This document shows, in pieces, positions 6,472 to 13,984 of a stretch of DNA of 18,295 nucleotides. Each line of letters opens with the position of its first letter. The stretch's first letter is position 1. The translations under genes and the position numbers were made by a program. Source of the DNA: Gammaproteobacteria bacterium. Lineage in GTDB: Bacteria; Pseudomonadota; Gammaproteobacteria; Acidithiobacillales; Acidithiobacillaceae. A model generated the notes under the pieces. That model worked only from the letters and a program-made list of their open reading frames with translations, made no database searches and was not told the DNA's origin. The stretch covers positions 1-18,295 of the forward strand of contig JAMCRJ010000040.1 of NCBI GenBank assembly GCA_023381645.1, given 5' to 3'.

Positions 6472-7006
6472 TCCGTTAGGATTCTTAGACAAAATGGTAC
6501 GGATGTCCTGACAATGCAGCCGCCCCCCCTCGCCGTAACAAGACATTGCAACGCAACAGGGGTGCCACAACTTGCCGCATGCATCCCGTATCCGTATCCG
6601 CTATAAGATAATTTCCTCCGGGACGAGGAATCTGGTGTCTGTCAGCGATAATCAGCGGGGCGCTGCGCGCGCAGTGAATACCCAAAGTGCGTTGGGGGTG
6701 GTGGCGTTCGTCGCGTCGGTTATCCTCCATCACGCCATGCCGCCATCCGACATGCGCCAGTTTGCGTCATCGCAGTCTATCTCGATAGTTAGCCCCATCG
6801 GGGTAGTTAAACGATCGGGCACTTCGAATAACAAAAACTTCACGGCTTGAGAATGGAATATTCCCCATTCCTCGCCACTTTCAGGCGATTTTTATGCATT
6901 ATCCCTACTATATATATGCGCATTTCCAGTATGTTAGCCTTTTTCGTGGACTTTGAACGGATTGATGCTGCTTACTGAGAGATGACCCGTCTATCATACT
7001 GAGCTT
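6472..7006. other. Long intergenic stretch, no gene seen
   Basis: About 535 nt between the barrel gene and the YbjQ-like gene. Frames at 6572-6850 (+) and 6485-6733 (-) have no family likeness and no ribosome binding site. There is a palindrome GGAATATTCC within GAATGGAATATTCCCCATTC at about 6852-6871 and an alternating TATATATAT run near 6909-6917, both of which could be part of regulation of the downstream gene. I see no tRNA, array or clear terminator. Confidence 0.5.
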
Positions 7007-7324
7007 ATGTCCGCAGAACAAAAACCTGTCCTCATCCTCACCATCAACGACTGCCCCGACATGCGTGTGGTCCGGGTCATCGGAACGGTCCACGGCACGG
7101 GTGTCCGGTCCCGCAATCTCATCAGCAATCTTCTCGGTGGTGTCCGCGCCCTCTTTGGCGGCAAGCAGGCGGGCTATCTCAACATGATTGCTCAGACCCG
7201 GGATGATGCCCTGGAACAACTGGCCGAGCATGCCCAATCTCTTGGGGCCAATGCCGTTTTGGGAATGCGCTCTGATTCCGGCGAATTTGATGCCGGACAG
7301 GGGAATGAATACAGGCTTACTTAG
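7007..7324 (+). CDS. YbjQ/UPF0145-type protein lacking its last strand
   Basis: The 105-residue product follows the YbjQ (UPF0145, 'putative heavy-metal-binding') pattern: MRVVRVIGTVHGTGVRSRNL, then LLGGVRALFGGKQAGYLNMI, then ARxxAL-like QTRDDALEQLAEHAQSLGAN and AVLGMRSD. These proteins form small pentamers of unknown function and are about 105-110 residues. Here the N-terminus is a little longer than usual, and the final strand, which in E. coli reads MVSVSGTAVKTRR, is missing: after FDAGQGNEYRLT there is a stop, and neither other frame restores a GTAV ending. The loss coincides with the edge of an AT-rich segment, so I think the gene is truncated and perhaps dead. I see no clear ribosome binding site before the ATG at 7007. 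Confidence 0.7.
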   Translation: MSAEQKPVLILTINDCPDMRVVRVIGTVHGTGVRSRNLISNLLGGVRALFGGKQAGYLNMIAQTRDDALEQLAEHAQSLGANAVLGMRSDSGEFDAGQGNEYRLT

Positions 7325-7561
7325 TTGTGCGGCCTCAATGAACAAATGATTTTACCCTCTTGAAGAACATCCAATAGGTAGAAGGAAGGGTCGATTAGAT
7401 GGAATCGTTAGACGAGACGGTAGGTTGGATTTATGGCTTGTAAGCAGCGATAAAAAAGATGTGATTGTAGAGTCGAAAATTGCTTGGAATTTTTTGATTC
7501 GATAATTAAAAAAATCGAATGAAGCGACGCGTCAGTTGAGAAGCATGACGAAATCTTATGC
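7325..7561. other. AT-rich non-coding segment between two truncated convergent genes
   Basis: This stretch is clearly richer in A and T than its surroundings and has no supported frame. ATTCGAT (7497-7503) and ATCGAAT (7514-7520) form an inverted repeat around AATTAAAAAA, without the T-run of a terminator. The genes on both sides, YbjQ-like from the left and antitoxin-like from the right, lose their C-termini at its edges, so it looks like the scar of an insertion or deletion. Confidence 0.45.
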
Positions 7562-7759
7562 TCAAGACAGCTTGAAACTTGGTGCTGTTTCGGGTTTCAA
7601 CCAGTCTTCAGCCAGCGCGGATTCAGAAAGCAGCGCTTCTTCGTTGGCAAGTGGCGTCAGCAAGGTCAGCAAGGCATGGCCTTCCGGCAACGGTTTTTTC
7701 AACCCCACGGGATGCACCTGTCCCTGTGCATCAATTTCCACTTCAATGGGTTGCAGCAT
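7562..7759 (-). CDS. Antitoxin-like protein, probably truncated at the C-terminus
   Basis: The 65-residue product begins MLQPIEVEIDAQGQVHPVGL, continues KKPLPEGHALLTLLTPLANE, and has EALLSESALAEDWLKPE. This looks like the small antitoxins found in type II toxin-antitoxin pairs and inside type I restriction loci, where a Gln/Glu-rich N-terminal strand is followed by a C-terminal EALLSEAALAEDWLRPEED-AW segment that contacts the toxin. The normal ending after LKPE is missing and replaced by TAPSFKLS, and no toxin gene is found downstream in the AT-rich stretch. It follows the HsdM tail by 12 nt in the same direction, so both belonged to one operon. The family call is from pattern memory; the exact antitoxin type is not certain, and the gene is likely a relic. 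Confidence 0.5.
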   Translation of the reverse strand: MLQPIEVEIDAQGQVHPVGLKKPLPEGHALLTLLTPLANEEALLSESALAEDWLKPETAPSFKLS

Positions 7760-7771
7760 AGCTCAACCCCA

Positions 7772-7915
7772 TCATAGAGCATACCCCAACACCCGAAAGT
7801 TCTTCCGCATTTCCTCTTCCAGCCGCCGTCCTTCGGCCAACGGTTCCGGCAGTTCCTTGGTCAGCCGATCCATCCGCGCGGCATGGTATCCTTTTTGATT
7901 CTTTGGGATGTTACA
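7772..7915 (-). pseudogene. C-terminal tail of a type I DNA methylase (HsdM-like)
   Basis: The frame from 7915 to the TGA at 7772-7774 ends with DRLTKELPEPLAEGRRLEEE and MRKNFRVLGYAL. This is the coiled-coil C-terminal tail of type I restriction M subunits, which read roughly 'LTxELxEQxAEgxxLexxIrxNLxgLGYG'. An in-frame stop at 7916-7918 closes the frame, so only about 40 of some 500 residues remain and the catalytic NPPF region is gone. The antitoxin-like gene follows 12 nt downstream; small antitoxins are often inserted between hsdM and hsdS. The fragment is further evidence that this accessory region once held defence genes. Confidence 0.55.
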
Positions 7916-8000
7916 TCATGAAAAGGCGGAGTGGTGAGAGCGGCGTTGGAACGCTCCCGGTCGAATGTAAATAGGCAGATGCCCGCAACCGTCAAATACC

Positions 8001-8030
8001 AAAAGACCCCGCCGATTCTTCGGCGAGGTC
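8001..8030 (-). terminator. Rho-independent terminator of the alanine-zipper lipoprotein gene
   Basis: On the minus strand, GACCTCGCCGA (8030-8020) pairs with TCGGCGGGGTC (8015-8005) around a 4-nt loop, an 11-bp stem with one G-T wobble, followed at once by TTTT (8004-8001). It starts 26 nt after the stop of the 8057-8362 gene. The stem is strong enough to make this a confident call. Confidence 0.85.
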
Positions 8031-8056
8031 CCATCACAAACAACTGGCGTGATGAA

Positions 8057-8362
8057 TTACTTCATCATCGCCTTTTTGAACATCCGCTCCACCTTCGTGT
8101 TGGCTTCATCAGCCTTCTGATTGGCAGCGTTGGCGGTGCTCATCGCCTGATCAGCGGTGCTCTGCGCGGCGTTGGCTTTGCTCAGGGCATCGGTAGCGGT
8201 GCTCTGCGCGGCATTGGCCTTGGCCAGCGCTTCGTTGGCGGTGGACTGCGCGGCATCAGCCTTTGCAGAAACCTTGGCAAGGTCAGAATTGGTCGCACAA
8301 CCGGCCAGGCCCAAGGGCAAAATCAGCGCAGTTACCTTCAAAGCGGTGGTGAACTTGCTCAT
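8057..8362 (-). CDS. Lpp-like alanine-zipper lipoprotein
   Basis: The 101-residue product has a signal peptide ending in the lipobox LAGC, with the acylated Cys at residue 22, and no Asp at +2, so it should go to the outer membrane. Residues 34-89 are four copies of a 14-residue unit (two heptads) of the form KANAAQSTATDALS, with Ala at the core positions: an alanine-zipper coiled coil as in Lpp and OprI. The chain ends AMMK, and a C-terminal Lys is the residue that joins Lpp to peptidoglycan. The start is fixed by AAAGGAG on the minus strand (8369-8375) six nt before the ATG. A strong terminator follows. By likeness it should tether or space the outer membrane from the wall, but it is longer than E. 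coli Lpp (78 residues), so the distance it spans may differ. Confidence 0.85.
   Translation of the reverse strand: MSKFTTALKVTALILPLGLAGCATNSDLAKVSAKADAAQSTANEALAKANAAQSTATDALSKANAAQSTADQAMSTANAANQKADEANTKVERMFKKAMMK
8096..8263 (-). repeat. Tandem 42-bp repeat inside the lipoprotein gene
   Basis: Four 42-bp units encode residues 34-47, 48-61, 62-75 and 76-89. The two inner copies share the 17-mer GCGGTGCTCTGCGCGGC (plus-strand reading), and the outer copies have drifted. The units match the protein repeat exactly, so copy number could change by slippage without breaking the frame, each step altering the coiled coil by two heptads. Confidence 0.75.
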
Positions 8363-8400
8363 AGCAGTCTCCTTTGTTGGGTTGGAAAACGAGCAAACAA

Positions 8401-8454
8401 AGCATAGCTAAAAAAACAACAACGCGCCAGTCCTTACACACAGTCTTTACACAC
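8401..8454 (-). promoter_or_regulatory. Upstream region of the lipoprotein gene: -10 box and tandem 13-bp repeat
   Basis: On the minus strand TATGCT (8406-8401) is a fair -10, but the -35 position 17 bp upstream (8424-8429) is poor. Immediately behind it lie two head-to-tail copies of a 13-mer, AGTCCTTACACAC (8429-8441) and AGTCTTTACACAC (8442-8454) in plus-strand reading, differing at one base. A weak -35 with tandem repeats just upstream is what an activator-dependent promoter looks like. Confidence 0.45.
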
Positions 8455-8649
8455 GTTTCTCCGGTGGTGCCGCAATCCGGTGCATCAGTCGCACGAGCGA
8501 CCACCCGGCCCACCTTCACCGGCACGCCACAAAAAATGGATCACCTCTTTTAACCTGATCCAACATCATCCAGCCGACATGATGACAGAGCATAGACTGC
8601 GGGTGGGGCGGCCCCATCTCATTGTTTACAAATAAATAAAATTATCTTC

Positions 8650-8677
8650 TTGACTTTTATCATATTTTTTGTAAAAT
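8650..8677 (+). promoter_or_regulatory. Predicted sigma70 promoter of the secreted 3D-like protein gene
   Basis: TTGACT (8650-8655) and TAAAAT (8672-8677) are spaced by 16 bp in a strongly AT-rich stretch (about 8621-8700) inside otherwise GC-rich DNA. Transcription from near 8684 leaves a leader of about 80 nt before the TTG start at 8766. The rest of the gap between the two divergent genes (8455-8649) shows no coding signal. Confidence 0.6.
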
Positions 8678-8765
8678 GCTGTTTCATTTCGTCTTTTGAG
8701 AAAACTGCCAGTATCATTGCGGCCGGGAGGGGTCGCCACAGACCAGCTTAGATAAGGAGATAGAC

Positions 8766-9344
8766 TTGATACGACGATTATCTGCCGGGATGAGTCTTGC
8801 CCTGTCGACGTTTTTTCTGCCCAACGCCCTGGCGCCGAATCTGCCGGACTCGCCCGCACCATTCCTCGGCACACCCATCAGCAGTATCGGCGACCCCCTG
8901 AAGCCGGGCGTCAGCCTGGGTGATACCACCAATGCCCAACCTGTTACGGACTCCACTCAGGCACAGGGGACCAGTGATGGCGCGCTGCTCATGCACCACG
9001 GATTTTTTTATCTGCGGCGCGTAACCGCCTATAACGCACTTGCTGATCAGACAAACAGCGACCCGGATATTTCGGCCTGCGGTCCCAACCGGCCGGATCA
9101 AGTGGCGCTGTCGCAGGACCTGTTCTTCCGCAAAAACGGGGGCAACCGCTGTGGCGAACGCATCAACATCATCCTACGTTCCGGGCGCATCATTCACGGC
9201 GTAGTCTGGGATACCATGAACCCCCGCTACCACATGGCAGCCGATATACTTATGGGCAGCGTTCAGCACGCCGTGGATTTTGGCGTCAAGCAGGCCAAAC
9301 TGCGTTTCGTCCATTCCATGGCACCCGTCACCAACGGCATCTAA
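8766..9344 (+). CDS. Secreted protein with 3D/double-psi-barrel-like domain
   Basis: AAGGAG at 8754-8759, six nt upstream, fixes an unusual TTG start. The 192-residue product has a signal peptide MIRRLSAGMSLALSTFFLPN with a cut after ALA (residue 23), then a Pro/Ser/Thr-rich linker to about residue 75. Residues 80-188 look like a double-psi beta barrel of the 3D type: RRVTAYNALADQTNSDPDIS, then QVALSQDLFF, the paired cysteines of SACGPN and NRCGE, then GVVWDTMNPRYHMAADILMG and AVDFGVKQAKLRFV. In 3D domains the order is 'VTAY...IAV...V.DTM...DI..G...A..FG', and such domains often sit in cell-wall hydrolases. The likeness is from pattern only; no separate catalytic domain is visible. Two cysteines in the mature chain could form a disulphide. 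It converges on pepP, 31 nt away. Confidence 0.6.
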   Translation: MIRRLSAGMSLALSTFFLPNALAPNLPDSPAPFLGTPISSIGDPLKPGVSLGDTTNAQPVTDSTQAQGTSDGALLMHHGFFYLRRVTAYNALADQTNSDPDISACGPNRPDQVALSQDLFFRKNGGNRCGERINIILRSGRIIHGVVWDTMNPRYHMAADILMGSVQHAVDFGVKQAKLRFVHSMAPVTNGI

Positions 9345-9375
9345 GCGGGCACCGCACACGGTTCGGGCGGTTTGG

Positions 9376-10716
9376 TCAGCCTTCCGCCCATCCTGCTGCC
9401 ATCATGGCTTCGACCTCGGCAATTTCCTTGGGTACTTCGCTCGACAGAACATCCGGACCGCCGGTGGTCACCAGCACGTCGTCTTCGATGCGAACCCCGA
9501 TACCGCGCCAACGCTCCGGTACCGATGGATTATCCGGCGAGAAGTACAGGCCCGGCTCCACCGTCAGCACCATCCCCGCCTCCAGTTTCCGCCAGGACTG
9601 ATCCGCACTGCGATAGTGGCCGACGTCATGAACGTCCATGCCCAGCCAGTGCCCCGTCCGGTGCATATAGAAGGCCTTGTAGCTGCCCTGCTCGATGACT
9701 GCGTCGCGACTGCCGGAAAGTATCTTCAGTTCCAACAGGCCGTCCACCAGCACCTTGACGGCCTCGTCATGATAATCGGTAACGGAGCGCCCTACCTGTA
9801 CGGCGGCGATCGCCACTTTCTGACTGGCCAGAACGACTTCGTAAACTTCCCGTTGTGCGGGGCTGAAAACCCCGTTCACCGGCAAGGTCCTGGTGATGTC
9901 TCCGGCGTAGGCGCCGACCTCTGCACCGGCGTCGATCAGTACCAGATCGCCATCGCGCAGTTCTGCATCATTTTCCGTGTAGTGCAGAATGCAACCGTTG
10001 ATTCCGCCACCGACGATACTGGGATACGCCACGCTGGGCGATCCGAGGCGACGAAAAACATGCTCGATCTCGGCGGCCAGTTCGTATTCCAGCATACCCG
10101 GACGACATTGGCGCATGCCATGGCGATGCCCGGCACCGCTGATGCCTACCGCCGCCCGCAGGATTTCGATCTCTTCGGGGTCTTTGAACAACCGCATCTC
10201 ATGGATCAGGTCGGCAACATCGACCACTTCAAGCGGGTAGCGCACACCCTGGCGAATCTTGCTCTTGGCAACATTGCGCCAGTGCATGACCCGCGCGTCG
10301 AAATCCGTGGACTGACCCATGGGATAAAACAGCAATTCCCGATTTTCCAGCAGTTGTGGAAGAACGTCGTTCAGGTCATGAATCGAGAGGCAACGATCCA
10401 CCTGACATTGCTCAAGAGCACCTTCCAGCCCAGCGCGACGCCCATCCCAGGTTTCCCGCTCGGGATCACGGGGACGGCAGAACAGGATCTGCTCCCCGTC
10501 GGCGTGTCCCGGTGCCAGCACCAGTATAGCCTCCGGCTCTGCAAAGCCGGTCAGATAGAGGAAATCGCTGTCGCCGCGGAAGGGGTACTGTACATCGCCG
10601 TTACGGCTCTTGGGTGTGGCGGTGGGGATGATCGCGACACCGGCAGTGTGCATCTTCTGCATCAGCAGACGACGGCGGGCGGCATGATCGGGGCGGGGCA
10701 AATCAAGCTTGGGCAT
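9376..10716 (-). CDS. pepP: Xaa-Pro aminopeptidase (aminopeptidase P)
   Basis: This M24 metallopeptidase removes an N-terminal residue that precedes Pro. The 446-residue protein has the AMP_N domain (about 5-140, with YPFRGDSDFLYLTGF), then the pita-bread catalytic domain. All five dinuclear-metal ligands can be placed: Asp262 and Asp273 in LIDAGAEVGAYAGDITRT, His356 in HRTGHWLGMDVHDVG, Glu387 in TVEPGLYF and Glu411 in VRIEDDVLV. Length is that of E. coli PepP (441). The ATG follows AGGAGG with an 8-nt spacer on the minus strand. It often sits next to ubiH in other proteobacteria; here it stands alone, convergent with the secreted 3D-like gene and about 120 nt beyond the DUF4168 gene. Confidence 0.95.
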   Translation of the reverse strand: MPKLDLPRPDHAARRRLLMQKMHTAGVAIIPTATPKSRNGDVQYPFRGDSDFLYLTGFAEPEAILVLAPGHADGEQILFCRPRDPERETWDGRRAGLEGALEQCQVDRCLSIHDLNDVLPQLLENRELLFYPMGQSTDFDARVMHWRNVAKSKIRQGVRYPLEVVDVADLIHEMRLFKDPEEIEILRAAVGISGAGHRHGMRQCRPGMLEYELAAEIEHVFRRLGSPSVAYPSIVGGGINGCILHYTENDAELRDGDLVLIDAGAEVGAYAGDITRTLPVNGVFSPAQREVYEVVLASQKVAIAAVQVGRSVTDYHDEAVKVLVDGLLELKILSGSRDAVIEQGSYKAFYMHRTGHWLGMDVHDVGHYRSADQSWRKLEAGMVLTVEPGLYFSPDNPSVPERWRGIGVRIEDDVLVTTGGPDVLSSEVPKEIAEVEAMMAAGWAEG

Positions 10717-10838
10717 TTGGCGGACCTCCTATATGCCCTATTATCACACAAAGCACAGACGAGAAGGAAAGGCCGAAAAAAGCACAAGCAGGCACGCCGA
10801 CAATCCCGGAAGGAAAGCGGCGCTGGCCAGGGTGGGTT

Positions 10839-11279
10839 TTACCGCATGTCTGACTCGACCTCTTTCGCGAAATCCGGATCGCTCTGGGTCTGCCTGAGCA
10901 GGCTGGAATATTGCTCTGCGGTCAGGTGATTTTTAGCGAGTATATCGTCCACCTTCGTCATATAGGATTTTTTCAACTCTTCCCGCTGGGTGGCGGTGAT
11001 ACCCTTCCGACTCAAGGCAGTGTGGACCTGTTCATTGAGTGGCTTGATCTCCTGGACGGCTGCCGCGAAATTCTTTACTTCCGCAGGGCTTGCCGCTGCG
11101 CCCCCGGCTACCGCTGTGCGCATCAACCCTGGTGCCGATGTCCCTATGCTGGACGCGAACGCCGTGCCGGCCCCAAGGCCCATCAGGCCGAAAGCAGCCA
11201 AAACGACCCCCGCCATACCCCTCCGCAGCGGTGAATGAAATAGGCCCTGTGCAGCAGAGTAAACCGGTAACTTTTGCAT
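10839..11279 (-). CDS. Secreted DUF4168 protein
   Basis: The 146-residue product is exported: after a 20-residue N-region comes RRGMAGVVLAAFGLMGLGAG and a likely cut after TAFA. The mature part (about residues 64-146) fits DUF4168, a small helical domain of unknown role: VKNFAAAVQEIKPLNEQVHT, then KKSYMTKVDDILAKNHLTAE, and YSSLLRQTQSDPDFAKEV, the usual 'LT-eqY--i---DP-l' ending. The start is decided by a strong AAAGGAGG (11286-11293) six nt before the ATG. It is transcribed in the same direction as radA upstream and pepP downstream but with gaps of 169 and 122 nt, so it is probably its own unit. In the gap to radA an inverted repeat ACCTG/CAGGT lies at 11351-11366. Confidence 0.75.
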   Translation of the reverse strand: MQKLPVYSAAQGLFHSPLRRGMAGVVLAAFGLMGLGAGTAFASSIGTSAPGLMRTAVAGGAAASPAEVKNFAAAVQEIKPLNEQVHTALSRKGITATQREELKKSYMTKVDDILAKNHLTAEQYSSLLRQTQSDPDFAKEVESDMR

Positions 11280-11448
11280 AATATTCCTCCTTTCAGACGA
11301 TCATAAAAACACCGGGCAGCTTCACACATCAGCAATTTATGTGATGTATTACCTGCAGTTACAGGTCACACTAACCGCTCCCGAAAGATATTGCAAGCCG
11401 CAGGCCATCCTGCTGGCAGGTGCGTTGCGACCATCAGTGCGCCAGGAT

Positions 11449-12807
11449 TCACTCCGCAGCAAAGGCGGCCTCCATTGCATCACCCAGGCGGCCAGCCGGG
11501 TGCAGTTTAAACGTGGCGGCAGCCGAAATCTTGTCGCTGCGCGGGAGAATGGCGCCTTTGAAGCCCAGCTTGACGGCTTCACGAACCCGTGCCTCGGTGC
11601 CCGCCACCGGACGCACCTCTCCCGCCAGACCCAATTCGCCAAAGACCACCCGACGGCCCTCCAGGGGTTTATTGCGAAAACTGCTGACCAAGGCGAGGGC
11701 CACGGCAAGGTCGGCGGCAGGTTCGTTGACTTTGATCCCCCCCGCGATATTCACAAAGACATCCTGATCAAAAAACATGCTGCCACCGTGACGATGCAGA
11801 ATGGCCAGAAGGAGGGAAAGGCGGTTGGGGTCCAGACCGATGGCAACCCTGCGCGGATTCGCCAGCGGACTCGGGGTCACCAGCGCCTGCACCTCCACCA
11901 GCAGGGGGCGGGTTCCTTCCTGGGTCGCCAGCACCACGCTCCCTGCCACGGGTCGCTCATGCTGCGACAGGAAAAGCTGCGAAGGATTGGCGACCTCGCT
12001 CAAGCCCTCTTCATGCATCTGGAAAACACCCAGTTCGTTGGCCGCCCCAAAGCGGTTCTTGATGGCGCGCACGATCCGGTAGGGGCTACCCGCCTCCCCT
12101 TCGAAATAGAGCACGGTATCCACCATGTGTTCGAGCACACGTGGGCCAGCAATGGCTCCCTCCTTGGTCACATGACCCACCAGCCACACCGTGGTGCCCG
12201 TCGCCTTGGCGAAACGCACCAGGCGTGCCGCACACTCCCGCACCTGCGCCACCGAGCCGGGGGCCGATTGCAGTGTGTCGGTATAGACGGTCTGAATGGA
12301 ATCCACCAGCACCAGTGCGGGCTGTTCGCCCCGGAGCAGCCCTTCGATCGCTTCAAGATGGTTTTCGGCGACCACCCGTACGGGGCTCCGGCCCAGCCCC
12401 AGGCGCTGCGCCCGTAAGGCGACTTGTGCCGCCGACTCCTCCCCGGTGACATAAAGCACCTTGCTGACCTGAGCCAGGTGATGGGCAGTCTGGAGCAGGA
12501 GGGTGGATTTTCCGATGCCCGGCTCCCCGCCCAGAAGAATGGCTGCCCCCGGCACCTGCCCGCCGCCCAGCACCCGGTCGAGTTCTGCCAGGCCCGTCGT
12601 GCTGCGCCCCACATCGGTGATCGGCACCGCATGCAGGAATTGCGGCGGGCTGGCCGTGGCATAGGTGGTTTGGGATTTGGCCACGGTCTTCTCCACGCGC
12701 TGTTCGACGAAGCTGTTCCACGCACCGCAATCTGGACAGCGTCCCAGCCATTTATTGCTGATACCGCCGCATTCCTGGCAAACGAAAAGGGTTTTGTCGC
12801 GACTCAT
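11449..12807 (-). CDS. radA: DNA repair protein RadA
   Basis: RadA is a RecA-like, hexameric DNA branch-migration ATPase that helps recombination and repair. The 452-residue product has, in order, the N-terminal zinc ribbon with Cys10, Cys13, Cys24 and Cys27; Walker [11 protein letters not shown] at 93-102; Walker B-like ALVLVDSIQ at about 164-172; the RadA-specific KNRFG at 250-254; and a C-terminal Lon-protease-like domain ([20 protein letters not shown] through [14 protein letters not shown]). Length agrees with the family (about 455). Its ATG overlaps the alr stop (ATGA at 12807-12804), so it is translationally coupled to alr. Confidence 0.97.
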   Translation of the reverse strand: MSRDKTLFVCQECGGISNKWLGRCPDCGAWNSFVEQRVEKTVAKSQTTYATASPPQFLHAVPITDVGRSTTGLAELDRVLGGGQVPGAAILLGGEPGIGKSTLLLQTAHHLAQVSKVLYVTGEESAAQVALRAQRLGLGRSPVRVVAENHLEAIEGLLRGEQPALVLVDSIQTVYTDTLQSAPGSVAQVRECAARLVRFAKATGTTVWLVGHVTKEGAIAGPRVLEHMVDTVLYFEGEAGSPYRIVRAIKNRFGAANELGVFQMHEEGLSEVANPSQLFLSQHERPVAGSVVLATQEGTRPLLVEVQALVTPSPLANPRRVAIGLDPNRLSLLLAILHRHGGSMFFDQDVFVNIAGGIKVNEPAADLAVALALVSSFRNKPLEGRRVVFGELGLAGEVRPVAGTEARVREAVKLGFKGAILPRSDKISAAATFKLHPAGRLGDAMEAAFAAE

Positions 12808-13898
12808 GAAACCAACCGGCGCGGTACCCGCATCTGCATGCGACAGCTCATTTCATAGGAGATCGTACCGAGTTCCGCAGCCAGAGATTCGAGAGGCGGT
12901 CCGCCGGCCCCCATGAGGACGACGGGAGCGCCGATGTCTGCCTCCACCGCCGTCAGGTCCACAAACAGCATATCCATGCTGACCCGCGCCAAAGTGCAGG
13001 TAGTCTGCCCGGCTACCGTGGCCGGCGCGCCACACCCCAGATGACGCGGATAACCGTCGCCGTAACCCGCTGCCACCACCCCCACCCGACAGTGCGCCGG
13101 GGCCTGCCAGGCTGCGCCATAACCCAGCCAGTCACCGGGGCCGAGTTCGCGGATGGCCACCACCGCACTGCGCCAGGAGAGCACGGGTTGCAAACCGATT
13201 TCGCTGCCGCGACGCCCGGCGAAGGGCGAGAGACCGTAGAGCATGAGTCCGGGCCGCACCCAGTGCTGGTGGGTAAAGGGCAGCGCCAGCACCCCCCCGG
13301 AATTGGCGAGGCTGTGCTGACCTGCGGTGACGTGACCGACGTGCGCAATGGCATCGGCGAAAACGCCCGCCTGTTGACGGTTGAAGGGGTCGTCCGGCGT
13401 ATCGGAGCGGGCAAGATGGCTCATCAGCCCCAACACCTCCCAGCGGGGGTGCCGTTGCAAAGCAGCAAACAGGGCGGGCAATCGTTCCGGGGCAAAACCC
13501 AGCCGGTGCATGCCCGTATCCACCTTGATAAACAAGCGCAACGCAGCATCCGCAGCACAGGTCTCCAGCCACTGCAACTGGCGTTGTTCGTGAATCACCA
13601 GCAGATAAGCGCGTTCTGCGGCGACGGACACTTCGTCAGCGTCAAAAGGCCCCCCCAGCAGGCAGATGGGGCGCTCCAGCCCCAAGGCATGAAGCGCTTC
13701 CGCCTCTTCCAGGGAGGCCACTGCAAAGGCGTCCACTCCAGCCTCGGCCAGCACCGGGGCGCAAAGGGTCACTCCATGCCCATAAGCATTCGCCTTTACC
13801 GCCGCCATGATTCGTGCGCGGGGCGCATGTTCGCGCACCACCGCTACATTATGGCGCAGCGCGGCAGCGGAGATATCGGCAACAATCGGGCGGGTCAT
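12804..13898 (-). CDS. alr: Alanine racemase
   Basis: Alr is the PLP enzyme that makes D-alanine for peptidoglycan. From the ATG at 13898 it has 364 residues. The PLP-binding Lys35 is in [11 protein letters not shown], the second catalytic base Tyr260 is in LGYGAAW, and the alpha/beta barrel and C-terminal domain motifs [27 protein letters not shown] and GYGDGYPR are in order. A GTG at 13913 would add five residues (reading VYHWP before the Met); neither start has a good ribosome binding site, and I prefer the ATG because the family begins directly at 'RPxxAxIdxxAL'. It lies 86 nt beyond dnaB and overlaps radA, a dnaB-alr-radA order found in several proteobacteria. Confidence 0.95.
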   Translation of the reverse strand: MTRPIVADISAAALRHNVAVVREHAPRARIMAAVKANAYGHGVTLCAPVLAEAGVDAFAVASLEEAEALHALGLERPICLLGGPFDADEVSVAAERAYLLVIHEQRQLQWLETCAADAALRLFIKVDTGMHRLGFAPERLPALFAALQRHPRWEVLGLMSHLARSDTPDDPFNRQQAGVFADAIAHVGHVTAGQHSLANSGGVLALPFTHQHWVRPGLMLYGLSPFAGRRGSEIGLQPVLSWRSAVVAIRELGPGDWLGYGAAWQAPAHCRVGVVAAGYGDGYPRHLGCGAPATVAGQTTCTLARVSMDMLFVDLTAVEADIGAPVVLMGAGGPPLESLAAELGTISYEMSCRMQMRVPRRLVS

Positions 13899-13984
13899 GG
13901 GCCAATGATACACCCCAACGCGCGAGAAAATCCCGTGAAAAAATACATGGACGGCACGCCGATGATCAGGCCTGGTGCAGGCAA

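Noticed and set aside
6485..6850. Frames on both strands between the barrel gene and the YbjQ-like gene
   Set aside because: Overlap each other, lack ribosome binding sites and show no recognisable motif.
9349..9375. ACCGC/GCGGT hairpin between the convergent 3D-like gene and pepP
   Set aside because: Five-bp stem with a long loop and no T-run on either strand.
3025..9375. A second attachment site repeating the tRNA-His 3' end
   Set aside because: Reading through the accessory region I found no copy of the T arm and acceptor sequence; a short or degraded copy could still have been missed.
9280..10929. A 549-codon plus-strand frame opposite pepP
   Set aside because: It is the antisense shadow of pepP, which has all metal ligands and a ribosome binding site; the plus frame has none.
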